Below, one piece after another: positions 43,784 through 53,540 of a DNA stretch of 64,000 bases. Position 1 is the stretch's first letter. Every line of letters starts with the position of its first letter. Origin of the DNA: G020354785 sp964461435 (lineage in GTDB: Bacteria; Bacteroidota; Bacteroidia; Bacteroidales; UBA10428); contig CAYWUI010000006.1 of the NCBI GenBank assembly GCA_964461435.1, forward strand, positions 35,955 through 99,954, given 5' to 3'. A program made the translations under genes and the position numbers. The notes under the pieces were generated by a model. The model did not search any database. It was not told the origin of the DNA and saw only the letters and a program-made list of their open reading frames with translations.

Positions 43784-44014
43784 TTATTCTTTGACTTTTA
43801 TCCTGTAAACAGTAATTACGGTATCCGGACAAACAATAGCGCAATTTTCACAACCTGTGCACAATTCAGGATATTCCATATAGGCATAGTGATAGCCTTT
43901 GCTATTGACCTTTTTTTCCATTCTTATAATTTTTGCAGGACATGACTCAATACATATCTCACATCCCTTGCATCGTTCAATATCAACAACAATCGCACCT
44001 CTTACTTTAGCCAT
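43784..44014 (-). CDS. korD: 2-oxoacid:ferredoxin oxidoreductase delta (ferredoxin) subunit
   Basis: A 76-residue ferredoxin with two 4Fe-4S motifs, CKGCEICIESCP and CTGCENCAIVCP. It is the first gene of the korDABC operon and carries electrons from the KorB site to free ferredoxin. A Rex-type operator lies 33 nt upstream. Confidence 0.93.
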   Translation of the reverse strand: MAKVRGAIVVDIERCKGCEICIESCPAKIIRMEKKVNSKGYHYAYMEYPELCTGCENCAIVCPDTVITVYRIKVKE

Positions 44015-44381
44015 TATCAGAAAATAAAAATTAATAATAAAATATTATTGTTAATCTATTAACAAATCAAGGATAAAAAAAATAAATATCCTGTTATTAT
44101 ATTTAAAATGTACTAACAATCTCTTTTGATAAATGTTCTGGTATCTAAATTATTTTAACTCAATTTTGAATACAAAATAATATTATAAATGCCAGAATAG
44201 TCAAATTATTGGTGTTTTCAGGGATTGTTAGGTTTAAAATTTCAATATTTGGGATGAAATTCGTTATACAGGGGTGAATTCTTTTTTTAACAGTTAATAT
44301 TTTTATAATGTATTAAAGTGGATTTCTCAGCTTATTCCCTAATTTTGTTAAGTTTAGTCATTATACTTAATATAAAGGAAC
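44015..44381. other. Divergent regulatory region between korD and the LytTR gene
   Basis: These 367 bp contain no gene. Near korD is the Rex-type palindrome (separate entry). The rest is AT-rich; the LytTR start is preceded by a ribosome-binding sequence AAAGGAA. No perfect TAnnTTTG promoter element was seen. Confidence 0.5.
44048..44065. promoter_or_regulatory. Rex-type operator upstream of korDABC
   Basis: TTGTTAATCTATTAACAA is a perfect palindrome TTGTTAA-N4-TTAACAA, identical to the Rex operator described in clostridia and close to the general TTGTGAA-N4-TTCACAA. It lies 33 nt before the korD start codon. Rex represses when NADH is low, so kor expression would rise with NADH. No rex gene is in the window. 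Confidence 0.65.
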
Positions 44382-45230
44382 ATGCTTATCTGGGAAAATT
44401 CTATACCTGAATATTTAACAAAAAAACAGAATATAATAAAAACAGTATTTTTTACTTCTGCTTTCGCACTTGCTTTTATCAATATTTATTCTCCTTTTGG
44501 CATGAATAAATGGGATATAAGCCAAATCCAATTATTGTTATACTCCAGCCTTATAATTCTTACGGGAGTTCTGGTGATAGTAATAAGCAGGATAATAATG
44601 TTCCATTACGGCAGAAAAAGGCAAATAAACTACTTACAATATATAGTATGGATAATACTGGAAATTTTAAGTATGGCAGCTTTCTATGCTGTATTTATGA
44701 AGCTCTTTTTACATGATAAAAGAATTTTTACTGTAATATTTAAAATTTCAATCAGAAACACTTTACTGGTATTACTGTTGCCCTATTCCATATTATCATT
44801 GTACTTTTCGTGGCGCTTTAAGTCAAAACAACTTGAGGAACTTGCAAATAAAGAACAATTTTCAGATTCTTTAAAAAAGATGATTCCTTTTCATGATGAA
44901 AAGGGAACTCTGCGCTTCTCAATACTGCTTGAAGATTTGTTATATCTTGAAGCAACTGACAATTATGTAACAATCTATTATGTTGACAGCGGAAAAATAA
45001 TGAAATACCTTATACGCAATTCTTTAAAAAACCTTGAACCAAAGCTGCAGTCTAAAAATATTATGAGAAGCCACAGGTCATATATGGTAAACTTCGAAAA
45101 GGTTAAGATAATGCGAAAGGATAAAAGCGGCTTATATCTTGAACTTGATATTGACCAGAAGATTAGTCTCCCTGTATCAAAAACTTATGTAGCCAGTGTT
45201 ATCGAAGCATTTTCAAAATATACTGACTAA
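44382..45230 (+). CDS. LytTR-family membrane-associated transcriptional regulator
   Basis: A 282-residue protein with four predicted membrane helices (about 20-37, 48-68, 83-104 and 125-143) followed by a LytTR DNA-binding domain (about 180-280: FSILLEDLLYLEATDNYVTIYYV, NIMRSHRSYMVNFEKV, LPVSKTYVASV). It lacks a receiver domain, so it probably senses through the membrane part. The TonB receptor gene starts 15 nt later and is its likely target. Confidence 0.88.
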   Translation: MLIWENSIPEYLTKKQNIIKTVFFTSAFALAFINIYSPFGMNKWDISQIQLLLYSSLIILTGVLVIVISRIIMFHYGRKRQINYLQYIVWIILEILSMAAFYAVFMKLFLHDKRIFTVIFKISIRNTLLVLLLPYSILSLYFSWRFKSKQLEELANKEQFSDSLKKMIPFHDEKGTLRFSILLEDLLYLEATDNYVTIYYVDSGKIMKYLIRNSLKNLEPKLQSKNIMRSHRSYMVNFEKVKIMRKDKSGLYLELDIDQKISLPVSKTYVASVIEAFSKYTD

Positions 45231-45245
45231 TTAATATTTTGCAAT

Positions 45246-47630
45246 ATGCAAAATAAACTTTTTTACAATCTTTCCTTTTTGCTTGTCATAGTCCCTTTTA
45301 CTATGATAACGGGACAAAGTGATAGCATACAGTTCTTCAGAACAGAGAGATATTTGCTGGGAGCACAGAATATTATCGAACATGAAGATACCTCAGAAGT
45401 AAAAATATTTACAGTAAGCCGCAGCTCAAAATATATCAGTGATCTGCCTGTAACGATTCATCTTGTAACACATGAAGATATTATCAATAACCAGTACACA
45501 TCATTGGCAGATGTCTTAAAATCCTTACCAGGTGTAAAAGTATCACAACCTGGCTCTGGAGAGACAGGAGAAACATTTCAAATAAGAGGTCTTACAGGAA
45601 ATTTTTACACAAAAATACTTATCAACGGAATGCCAATTAAGCCGTCAGTCGTCATGGGGATGCCCGTTGGGGCACAGCTTCCCATAAGACAGGCAGAGAG
45701 AATAGAAATTATTTATGGCCCTTCAGCCGCCGTTTATGGTGCAGACGCTGTGTCGGGTGTAATAAATATAATTACCAGGGAAGCTGACAAAGGCACATTC
45801 GCCCAGGGGGATATCAGCCTGGGACAAAATGAATATAACTATATAAATTTTATGATAGGAGGCAAGGCAGGCAAAAATGAAAATATACTCCAGTACAGCT
45901 TTTATGGAAGCAAATCCGAGTTTAATAACATGAATATCAAATACGATATTAAAAAATTTTACAACCCCCTGAATTATTTCATTCAGCTAAAGAAACAGAT
46001 TATAATCAATGGTAACAGTTATGAACCTTCGGCTATTATACAAAACGGAATTGAAAATATAAACATAACAGATAGCGAATTTAAAGAACTTATATATTAT
46101 AGTGGCTACGAAGGCGATATATTCGAGCCTGAGATGGAAGAACTTGCATCAGGGAGCCATATGATTGGATTAAACTTGAAATACAGGGGCATAGAAATAT
46201 CATATAATAATATGTACAGGCGTACCCACAGCTCAATAGGGAAAAACACCTATTTATACAAATATAATAATCCGCAGAATTACTGGGGAGAGAATATTCA
46301 AAGGGCAACCCTCAGCTATAAAAGAGAATGGAAAAGAATATTGTTCTCCACAAATCTGTCAAGCCTCACTTACAGGCTTGATAATAACACCAGCCTGGGT
46401 CTTACTTTTTTTAAAGATCAGGATATGACATATCTGTATTCAGCCTCTGATGATTTCTTTGCCGAACAATTATTAACAATTTATCCGGTTAAAAGCCTTG
46501 AAATTGTGACAGGTATTTCTTATCAGGCATCCCAGAACCTGCCACTGACGAATTATTTAAGCTCCCCTTTTAATCCCGGAAAATATAAAATATATGATCC
46601 CGATGCTCCGCCAGGAGATAGCTTGCCGGGAAAATTCGGATGGAATCCGGTGAATTTTAATACCAGGTCTATTTTTATGCAGGGATATTTTGTAAAGGAC
46701 AAATTCAGAATTATGGGTGGACTTCGTTTTGATGACAACTCGCGCTACGGCATAAATTTCAGTCCCCGTTTCGCATCACTTTATAAAATAAGTAACCGCA
46801 CCTCAGCAAGATGTTTTATAGGTTATGCATATAAAGCACCACCCACATCGATGGTTTTTGAATCATTCGCATATGCTGCAGGAGCGAATGCCGATAGCAT
46901 TCATTATGTTATGGTACCTCCGTCATTAAGAACTGATATTCCGATAAATAAACTAAAACCGGAAAGATTTGAATCATATGAATTGGGTATAACCAGCAAA
47001 ATTTTCTGGGATATTGATGCAGATATAGCAATATTTTATAATGCTATAAAAAACCATTTTAGCATTGTTAAGCTGCCTGCAAGGGCATTTAACCTTCCCC
47101 TGGCTGTGAATGATTCGATTCTGACAAAAGAAAATGCAAAAAATAAGGTTTCCCGTTTATATGGCATACAACTGTCATTAAAGAAAAAAAACATTGTTAA
47201 ATCAATCAGGCTCGATGCTGAAATAAATGTTGCCTTCTCAAAAAAGGGAGAAAACTTACCCGAACTGGAGACCCTGATTGAAAGTTTTAAACTTATGCCT
47301 AACCATATCGGCCATTTGAATATTTCCTTCTATCCCTTAAAAAACCTGTATATTCATTTGGAAAATACATGGGAAACCAAATGGTTGAGGCTATTAATAC
47401 CTATTGAAGATTTATATAAAGATCTTTTCAGGAATGTGGATGGCTACTATACTGTTGATGCTTTGGCAAGTTACAAAATTAGTAATAGCCTTTGTGCCTA
47501 CATTAAAGTAATTAATTTATTTAATGAAGAGTACAGTGGTCTTAATTCCAGTAGCCTTATAGAAGATATTCCATATAATCCGCAACTGGGAAGGAACATA
47601 CGACTGGGATTAACCTATTCATTAAATTAA
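45246..47630 (+). CDS. TonB-dependent outer-membrane receptor
   Basis: A 794-residue receptor: signal peptide, a TonB-box-like EVKIFTVSRSSKYISDLPVTIHLVT, plug domain (YTSLADVLKSLPGVKVSQPGSGETGETFQIRGL; ERIEIIYGPSAAVYGADAVSGVINIITR), and a 22-strand barrel ending in GRNIRLGLTYSLN. It lacks the carboxypeptidase-like N-terminal extension of SusC, so it resembles siderophore or cobalamin receptors. The ligand is unknown; no cobalamin riboswitch was seen ahead of it. Confidence 0.9.
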   Translation: MQNKLFYNLSFLLVIVPFTMITGQSDSIQFFRTERYLLGAQNIIEHEDTSEVKIFTVSRSSKYISDLPVTIHLVTHEDIINNQYTSLADVLKSLPGVKVSQPGSGETGETFQIRGLTGNFYTKILINGMPIKPSVVMGMPVGAQLPIRQAERIEIIYGPSAAVYGADAVSGVINIITREADKGTFAQGDISLGQNEYNYINFMIGGKAGKNENILQYSFYGSKSEFNNMNIKYDIKKFYNPLNYFIQLKKQIIINGNSYEPSAIIQNGIENINITDSEFKELIYYSGYEGDIFEPEMEELASGSHMIGLNLKYRGIEISYNNMYRRTHSSIGKNTYLYKYNNPQNYWGENIQRATLSYKREWKRILFSTNLSSLTYRLDNNTSLGLTFFKDQDMTYLYSASDDFFAEQLLTIYPVKSLEIVTGISYQASQNLPLTNYLSSPFNPGKYKIYDPDAPPGDSLPGKFGWNPVNFNTRSIFMQGYFVKDKFRIMGGLRFDDNSRYGINFSPRFASLYKISNRTSARCFIGYAYKAPPTSMVFESFAYAAGANADSIHYVMVPPSLRTDIPINKLKPERFESYELGITSKIFWDIDADIAIFYNAIKNHFSIVKLPARAFNLPLAVNDSILTKENAKNKVSRLYGIQLSLKKKNIVKSIRLDAEINVAFSKKGENLPELETLIESFKLMPNHIGHLNISFYPLKNLYIHLENTWETKWLRLLIPIEDLYKDLFRNVDGYYTVDALASYKISNSLCAYIKVINLFNEEYSGLNSSSLIEDIPYNPQLGRNIRLGLTYSLN

Positions 47631-47646
47631 GATAACAAACCAGCTT

Positions 47647-50004
47647 ATGAGCCTGATAAAGTTAATCAATGCCTGTCTCTTATATGCTTTTACAATTTTA
47701 TTTCCCTTTTTTAACATTTTATGCCAGAACACAGGAAATCCGCAAAATGAAGCCGGGCGCTGGGAAAAAGATTCTCTGCGGGCCATAGAATTATTGCAGC
47801 TTGGGGATGAGGAGTTTGAAAAAAATGAAATCGAGTCAGGTATCGAATATTATTTGCGTGCAGCCAATATATTTACTCAAATAAAAGACGAAAAAAATCT
47901 GAAGAAAGCATATTACAGTATCGCCGGAAGTTATTATGTAATAGAGGCATATGATAAAGCAGCCGAATATTACCTGGAAATCTACCAGCTTGAAAAAGAT
48001 AATTCTGATGTCAGTGCCAAAATAAGGATACTTGAATATCTAAGTGTTACTTATCTTAAAATGAATGAATATGATCTATCGGAGAAGTACTATGTCGAAT
48101 TAATGTTAATATATAAAACTATGGATGACGTGAATAATACTATCAGAATATTATTCAACATAGCAGCCATACATAATAAATTAAATCAGTTTGAGAGGAG
48201 TATTTCCCTTAATAATGAAATACTCTCATTATACGAAGAACAGAAAGATACCGCAGCAATGTCTGACATATTGAATAATATCGGTAATGATTACTTACAT
48301 ATTAAAGACTATAACAAAGCTGTGGATTCATTCAGAAGATCTATCTATTTTGCAGAAAAAGCAGGATTAAAAGATTCAGATATTGCTGATTTATTCATTA
48401 ACCTCGGCATATGCTACCAGAATACAGAAGATTATCAGAATTCAATTTATTATTTGAACAGAGCTTTAAAAATAAGGGAATCAGAAAAAAGGGAATGTGA
48501 AGCTGCAGAACTAAGAAACATCATCTCATTATTGTATTATTATAAAGGCGATCTGTATAATGCCGGAGTTTTCAGCCAGAATTCCATTTCATCTGCCAGA
48601 TTATGCACCAATAAAACATTACTAAGAGACTGTTATAATACTTATTCAAAAATCCTTAAAGCCGGGAATGATCATATTAATGCACTTAATTACTACGAGT
48701 TATATTTAAAAATTAATGACTCATTATTATTAGAACAGCGAATGAAAGATCACGAGCTGTCAAATAAAAGGATAGCAATTGAAAAAACAGAGAAAGAGCT
48801 GAAACTGAAGCTGGCTGATGAAAATTTAAAAGACCTGGAATTAAAGAGACTGAGACTGGAGCAGGAAAAACAGGCACAGGAACTCGTATTGCTAAGAAGG
48901 GAAAAAGAGCTGGAGCTTTCTGAGAAGGAAAGATTAAAGCAGGCATATGAGCTTACAATAAAAAAGCATGAGGAAGAAATACAGAAAGTCAAAATAAAAG
49001 ACCTGGAGCAGCAAAAAGCTTTACAGGCATCAGAATTAAAAAGAAAAGAAGCAGAAGAAAAAGAGCGTATAAATGAGATCAGGCTGCTGGAAACAGAAAA
49101 TGAAAGGGCAAAGGAAGCGCGCAAGAGAGCGGTATGGATGGAAGTACTTATATCAATAATAGCAATACTTTTATTTACAGGTTTTCTTGTTACACGGAAA
49201 AAAAATACTATTCTTGCCAGCCAGAAAAAGGAAATAGAAGAAAAAAATGCAGCTATTACAGATAGTATAATTTACGCTGAAAAAATTCAGTCTGCGGTTC
49301 TTCCTCCCCCTGATTTTATGAAAGATTCTTTTGACGACTATTTTATTCTTCTCAAGCCAAGAGATATTGTCAGTGGTGACTTTTACTGGGGTATGAAAAA
49401 GGATGGAATATCAATTATTACTGCAGCAGATTGTACCGGACATGGAGTACCTGGAGCATTCATGAGCATGCTGGGCATGGCATTCCTGAATGAAATTGTC
49501 AATAATACAGATAACCTGTCAACAGACATAATTTTAAACGAACTGCGAAAAAATGTGAAGTCCGCACTGCGGCAGACAGGTCAGGAGGGTGAGACAAAAG
49601 ATGGAATGGATATTGCTATATGCACTGTTGATTATGGAAGCAATACCCTTCAGTTTTCAGGGGCTTTTAATCCTTTGTTTTACGTTAAGGATAAAGAACT
49701 CTTACTGGTTAAAGGTGACAGGATGCCGATAGGTATACATCAGACAAAGGAAGCACCCTTCACAAGACATGTTATTGATATTAAGAAGGGTGATACATTT
49801 TATATCTTCTCAGATGGTTATGTTGACCAGTTCGGTGGACCTGAAGGAAAAAAAATAAAACTAAAGCGTTTTCAGGAGATTATACTTGAGAATTATAAAA
49901 AGCCCATGGACGAGCAAAAGCAAATCCTTGATAAAATATTTATTGACTGGCAGGGTGACCAGGAGCAGATCGATGATGTTCTTGTTATTGGTGTAAGAAT
50001 ATAA
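47647..50004 (+). CDS. TPR-containing SpoIIE/PP2C serine phosphatase
   Basis: A 785-residue protein: signal-like N-terminus (MSLIKLINACLLYAFTILFPFFNILC), tetratricopeptide repeats from about 35 to 360, a long charged coiled coil (about 360-490), one membrane helix (about 497-515), and a cytoplasmic SpoIIE phosphatase domain with metal motifs VSGDFYW, AADCTGHGVPGAFMSMLG, FSDGYVDQFGG and the final IDDVLVIGV. Such proteins sense extracytoplasmic signals and dephosphorylate anti-anti-sigma or similar partners. It follows the receptor by 16 nt. Confidence 0.9.
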   Translation: MSLIKLINACLLYAFTILFPFFNILCQNTGNPQNEAGRWEKDSLRAIELLQLGDEEFEKNEIESGIEYYLRAANIFTQIKDEKNLKKAYYSIAGSYYVIEAYDKAAEYYLEIYQLEKDNSDVSAKIRILEYLSVTYLKMNEYDLSEKYYVELMLIYKTMDDVNNTIRILFNIAAIHNKLNQFERSISLNNEILSLYEEQKDTAAMSDILNNIGNDYLHIKDYNKAVDSFRRSIYFAEKAGLKDSDIADLFINLGICYQNTEDYQNSIYYLNRALKIRESEKRECEAAELRNIISLLYYYKGDLYNAGVFSQNSISSARLCTNKTLLRDCYNTYSKILKAGNDHINALNYYELYLKINDSLLLEQRMKDHELSNKRIAIEKTEKELKLKLADENLKDLELKRLRLEQEKQAQELVLLRREKELELSEKERLKQAYELTIKKHEEEIQKVKIKDLEQQKALQASELKRKEAEEKERINEIRLLETENERAKEARKRAVWMEVLISIIAILLFTGFLVTRKKNTILASQKKEIEEKNAAITDSIIYAEKIQSAVLPPPDFMKDSFDDYFILLKPRDIVSGDFYWGMKKDGISIITAADCTGHGVPGAFMSMLGMAFLNEIVNNTDNLSTDIILNELRKNVKSALRQTGQEGETKDGMDIAICTVDYGSNTLQFSGAFNPLFYVKDKELLLVKGDRMPIGIHQTKEAPFTRHVIDIKKGDTFYIFSDGYVDQFGGPEGKKIKLKRFQEIILENYKKPMDEQKQILDKIFIDWQGDQEQIDDVLVIGVRI

Positions 50005-50005
50005 A

Positions 50006-50035
50006 TAGCCGGGTCAATAATCTGCCTGCCGGCTA
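50006..50035. terminator. Hairpin between convergent genes
   Basis: TAGCCGG (50006-50012) and CCGGCTA (50029-50035) form a perfect 7-bp GC-rich stem with a 16-nt loop, immediately after the phosphatase stop and overlapping the stop codon of the convergent lipoprotein gene. It lacks a T-tract, so it may act as a weak bidirectional terminator. Confidence 0.4.
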
Positions 50036-50926
50036 ACCAACAATTTCATTCCTGATTCTATTAATATTTTTCCCCAGCTCAGTTATTTGTGTTGAAATTG
50101 CCTCCAAATGTTTCTTTCCTTCCACCGTGGCAGGATCAAAATCTTTATTAACATTTTCATACAGTGCATTAAAAGGCCGCCTCAAACCTTTAAGCCTGGT
50201 TAAATAATCTGCAATTTCTTCATCATCTTTATAGTTCTCAAGCATGTCAATAAGATTCTCCAGCGAATATTTCTGTTCTGCAACTCTTTCAAATACTTCA
50301 ATTTCTTTGCTATCATTAGCAATATCCGCAGCAATATGTAATGCTTCAGTCCATCCTCCGAGAATAATCTGTGCAGCTGCTGAATAGCGTTCATTTTCTT
50401 TCAGATAGTTGTCTGTTGCAGTATATACCTCGTTGGCTATTATAATTAATGAATCCTTATCATTAATATTTCTATCAAATCTTTTGGCTGTAGAGAGAAA
50501 ATAATCGCCCGGTATACCCAGTTCTTCCGATAGTTTTTGCATAGCATTGAAATACCTGCTTGTGTATTCTATCTGTTCAAATATCCGTGAATAGCTCAAA
50601 TCAACTGCATATACTCCAATGTTAAATGCTTTTTTTGAGCTTGTTATGTATTCAGGAATTCTTGATGTGCTATTAAGCAAATCCGCATCGAAAACAGCTC
50701 CTATTGATTCAAAAAGTGAAGACATCTCCACCGACAGGTACATATTATAAAATATGGGTAATCCCTGACCGACTGTATCAGCACTTGTCAATATCCTGGT
50801 GTCTTCATCAAGGTCAACGTCACCAAAATCAAGTTCATCTGTTCCGGACTTACCTCCTGATTTGCAACTAATAAGAAGAGTCATTAAAACAACCAAAGGC
50901 ATGAAAATAAATCGTCTGTGTTTCAT
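50033..50926 (-). CDS. Hypothetical helical lipoprotein
   Basis: A 297-residue protein with a lipobox (MTLLISC, Cys21) followed by a Gly/Asp-rich linker (KSGGKSGTDELDFGDVDLDEDTR) and a mostly helical domain. The family is not recognised. It is convergent with the phosphatase gene. Confidence 0.7.
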   Translation of the reverse strand: MKHRRFIFMPLVVLMTLLISCKSGGKSGTDELDFGDVDLDEDTRILTSADTVGQGLPIFYNMYLSVEMSSLFESIGAVFDADLLNSTSRIPEYITSSKKAFNIGVYAVDLSYSRIFEQIEYTSRYFNAMQKLSEELGIPGDYFLSTAKRFDRNINDKDSLIIIANEVYTATDNYLKENERYSAAAQIILGGWTEALHIAADIANDSKEIEVFERVAEQKYSLENLIDMLENYKDDEEIADYLTRLKGLRRPFNALYENVNKDFDPATVEGKKHLEAISTQITELGKNINRIRNEIVG

Positions 50927-51052
50927 AATATTTACTTTATAATTCCTAAGTATTAGCCGTTAAAACTATTAATAATTTCAAAAATATGCAATTTATAAAA
51001 CTGATTGTTGTCTGATCAAAAATAAAATTTTGTTTAGCGATGCCCGAAATTT

Positions 51053-51433
51053 TCACAACATGTATTTCCCTATCATTTCCAATAATCCGTCAGGGTTTAT
51101 TGGTTTGGAAATATAATCATCAAAACCCGAAGAAAGATATTTTTGTCTGTCTTCAGACATCGCATATGCTGTCTGGGCAATAATTATAATATTCTTATTA
51201 ATCTTCCTTATTTCATCTGCTGCCTGCTGGCCATCCATTACAGGCAGTTGAATATCCATAAGGATAATATCAATATCAGGATTTTCTTTGCATGCCTGTA
51301 TGGCTGTTTTACCTTCTTTTGCAAAGAGCAACGTCGCTTTTGTCGGCTTTAATACTTCATAAAAAAACTCTTTACTTATCTCATCATCTTCAACTATAAG
51401 AATTTTTTTATTTGCCCATGACATAATATTCAT
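51053..51433 (-). CDS. Single-domain response regulator (receiver)
   Basis: A 126-residue CheY-like protein: KKILIVEDDEISKEF acidic pair, phospho-acceptor Asp in IILMDIQLPVMDGQQAADEI, conserved TAYA, and Lys in DYISKPINPDGLL. It has no output domain. The receiver resembles that of the hybrid kinase at 11602-12975, a possible phosphorelay relative. The start could be the second Met, three codons in. Confidence 0.9.
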   Translation of the reverse strand: MNIMSWANKKILIVEDDEISKEFFYEVLKPTKATLLFAKEGKTAIQACKENPDIDIILMDIQLPVMDGQQAADEIRKINKNIIIIAQTAYAMSEDRQKYLSSGFDDYISKPINPDGLLEMIGKYML

Positions 51434-51574
51434 CTTTATAGTTTTATTATTGCGGTTCTCTGGTAAAGGTCTGTTTTATATTATTTTTCTCAAAAATAGT
51501 CTTTTTATATTTTTTAAAGACTATTTTATATTTCTTTTTAACTATTCTTTATGTTTAAAAAAATAACCCGGGAT

Positions 51575-52069
51575 TTATATTCTTTCAAAATATCTGTCTT
51601 TAATGCCATTTTTATTGCTTATAATAAACTTTTTAAGAAAGTTATAAGCTTTTCCAAGGTTTCTTTTTGCCTTTTCGGTTATCTCTCCCATAAAGTCCCA
51701 TTTATAGCCTTTAATATGAAGAAGATATACTTCAGGTGATCTGTTATATATAACATTACAAAGATTCAGCAAATAAGACGGGGATATCGAATGCGTAGTA
51801 AATTCGAGTTTATTTGATGGTTTTACCCTGGTTAGCAAATAATCACTCAGATCTTCTTTTGAAGCATCGACAAATACTATTATATCTTTGTCTGCCATTT
51901 CAGCGGCATCTTCAATATTCAATTGATAATTGCAGTCAGTTTTCACATATTCAATATTTTCTTTTTTAATCCATTTTTCTATTCTTTCAGCAACAAAAAC
52001 GCCGAGGCCGTCATCCTGTCTCCCGGGATTTCCACATCCGTAAATCAATATCTTTGGTGATATAGCCAA
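51575..52069 (-). CDS. hoxW: Hydrogenase maturation protease HoxW
   Basis: A 164-residue protein of the HyaD/HycI peptidase family with YGCGNPGRQDDGLGVFVAERIE and IIVFVDASKED. It starts at a TTG directly adjoining the hoxH stop (no ATG is available). Such proteases remove the C-terminal extension of the large subunit after nickel insertion. Its position as last gene of hoxFUYHW matches Ralstonia and assigns it to HoxH. Confidence 0.88.
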   Translation of the reverse strand: MAISPKILIYGCGNPGRQDDGLGVFVAERIEKWIKKENIEYVKTDCNYQLNIEDAAEMADKDIIVFVDASKEDLSDYLLTRVKPSNKLEFTTHSISPSYLLNLCNVIYNRSPEVYLLHIKGYKWDFMGEITEKAKRNLGKAYNFLKKFIISNKNGIKDRYFERI

Positions 52070-53527
52070 CTAAAAACTGCGTTTCAGGTCTATCAGTTTA
52101 TTATTTGCATCATACAATGATATTTCCAGTGGCATTTGTCCGAGCGCATGTGTTGCACAGCTGAGGCACGGGTCATAGGCCCTGATAGCAACTTCAACAG
52201 CATTCATCATTCCTTCTGTTATCTGTGACTTACCTTTCATTACTTTGTTTGCCACATAATTAACCGCCTCATTCATAGGCTGGTTATTATTAGTAGTGGA
52301 GACAATCAGATTTGCCATTACTATCTGGTCATTCTCATTTATCCTGTAATGGTGAAATAAAGTGCCCCTTGGAGCTTCCACTATTCCCACACCCTCCAGT
52401 TGTTTTTGTCCCCTGGTAACCAGTTCTCCCTGAAGAACATCGGGATCATTCAGAAGTATTTTTATCATTTCTGCAGAATGCAGTATTTCTATTAATCTTG
52501 CCCAGTGCATGTGCATTGACATATTGTTTGGTTTACCTTTTGTATAAGCTTTAAATTTTAAAAACTCCTTCTGGGCAAGGGGTGTATCAATAAATTCTGC
52601 TGTATTCATCCTCGCCAGGGGGCCGACAGTATACCAGCCGTTTTTTTTGCCTATCTCCTTAAGATATGGAAATTTCATATAGCTCCATGTCCGTACCTCC
52701 TCATCAATATACCTGTCGTAATCCTGATAGTCAACATCGTGAAGAATCTTTTTTCCTTCTGAACTTACAGCACGAAGCACTCCATGGTATAAGTCCAGGG
52801 CACCGTCCTTTCGGACTATGCTCATTGAACTTGAAGGAAATACAGAAAAATTATCTATTAAATCCTTATTCTTTGCATGATAATCATGGAAAAAATCGAG
52901 TGCAGCCAGGGACCAGTCTATCATCTTATGAATATTCATTGAGGGATCAAGTCCGTTTAATAAATACTCCTTATCCTCTATTGACAGGTGTTTGTTTATC
53001 CCTCCCGGTATAGCACCTGTTCCGTGTATTTTTTTCCCTGCTGTTGCCTTTATAACTTCCTGTCCGTATTTTCTCATCATAACTCCCTGAACTGCGAGGT
53101 CTTTATTTTCGAAGGCAATCCCAATAATGTTTCTTTTTAAGGGATCTCCATAAACTCCAAATAAAAGGTCAGGTGATGCAAGATGAAAAAAATGTAATGA
53201 GTGGGACTGAAAGATCTGGCCATAGTGCATTAATCTTCTCATCTTTTCACCAGTTGGTGTAAGTCCTTCACCTGTGCCTGCTCCGATAATAACATCCATA
53301 GCCTTTGCGGCAGCTAAATGGTGGCTTACCGGGCAAATGCCGCATAATCTCTGCACAAGGACGGGAGCTTCCCAGTATGGCCTGCCCTGGATAAATCTTT
53401 CAAAACCCCTGAATTCAACTATATGCAATCTTGTTTGCTCAATATTACCATCATTGTCCAGATGGATTGTTACTTTTCCATGTCCTTCAACTCTGGTAAC
53501 CGGATCAATTGTAATTTTTTGTCCCAT
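52070..53527 (-). CDS. hoxH: NAD-reducing NiFe hydrogenase large subunit HoxH
   Basis: A 485-residue catalytic subunit from ATG 53527, preceded by the ribosome-binding sequence GAAGGAAAA. MGQKITIDPVTRVEGHGKVTIHLD matches the group 3d start. Active-site cysteines are Cys62/Cys65 (RLCGICPVSHH) and Cys454/Cys457 (DPCLSCATHALGQMP). HoxW should cleave after His460 and remove the last 25 residues. It splits H2 reversibly. Long stretches (WSYMKFPYLKEIGKKNG; GVGIVEAPRGTLFHHYR) resemble the Ralstonia soluble enzyme. Confidence 0.96.
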   Translation of the reverse strand: MGQKITIDPVTRVEGHGKVTIHLDNDGNIEQTRLHIVEFRGFERFIQGRPYWEAPVLVQRLCGICPVSHHLAAAKAMDVIIGAGTGEGLTPTGEKMRRLMHYGQIFQSHSLHFFHLASPDLLFGVYGDPLKRNIIGIAFENKDLAVQGVMMRKYGQEVIKATAGKKIHGTGAIPGGINKHLSIEDKEYLLNGLDPSMNIHKMIDWSLAALDFFHDYHAKNKDLIDNFSVFPSSSMSIVRKDGALDLYHGVLRAVSSEGKKILHDVDYQDYDRYIDEEVRTWSYMKFPYLKEIGKKNGWYTVGPLARMNTAEFIDTPLAQKEFLKFKAYTKGKPNNMSMHMHWARLIEILHSAEMIKILLNDPDVLQGELVTRGQKQLEGVGIVEAPRGTLFHHYRINENDQIVMANLIVSTTNNNQPMNEAVNYVANKVMKGKSQITEGMMNAVEVAIRAYDPCLSCATHALGQMPLEISLYDANNKLIDLKRSF

Positions 53528-53540
53528 AGCTTTTCCTTCT

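Noticed and set aside
45246..47630. SusC-type polysaccharide receptor
   Set aside because: No carboxypeptidase-like N-terminal domain, no SusD neighbour and the length is below SusC; a general TonB-dependent receptor fits better.
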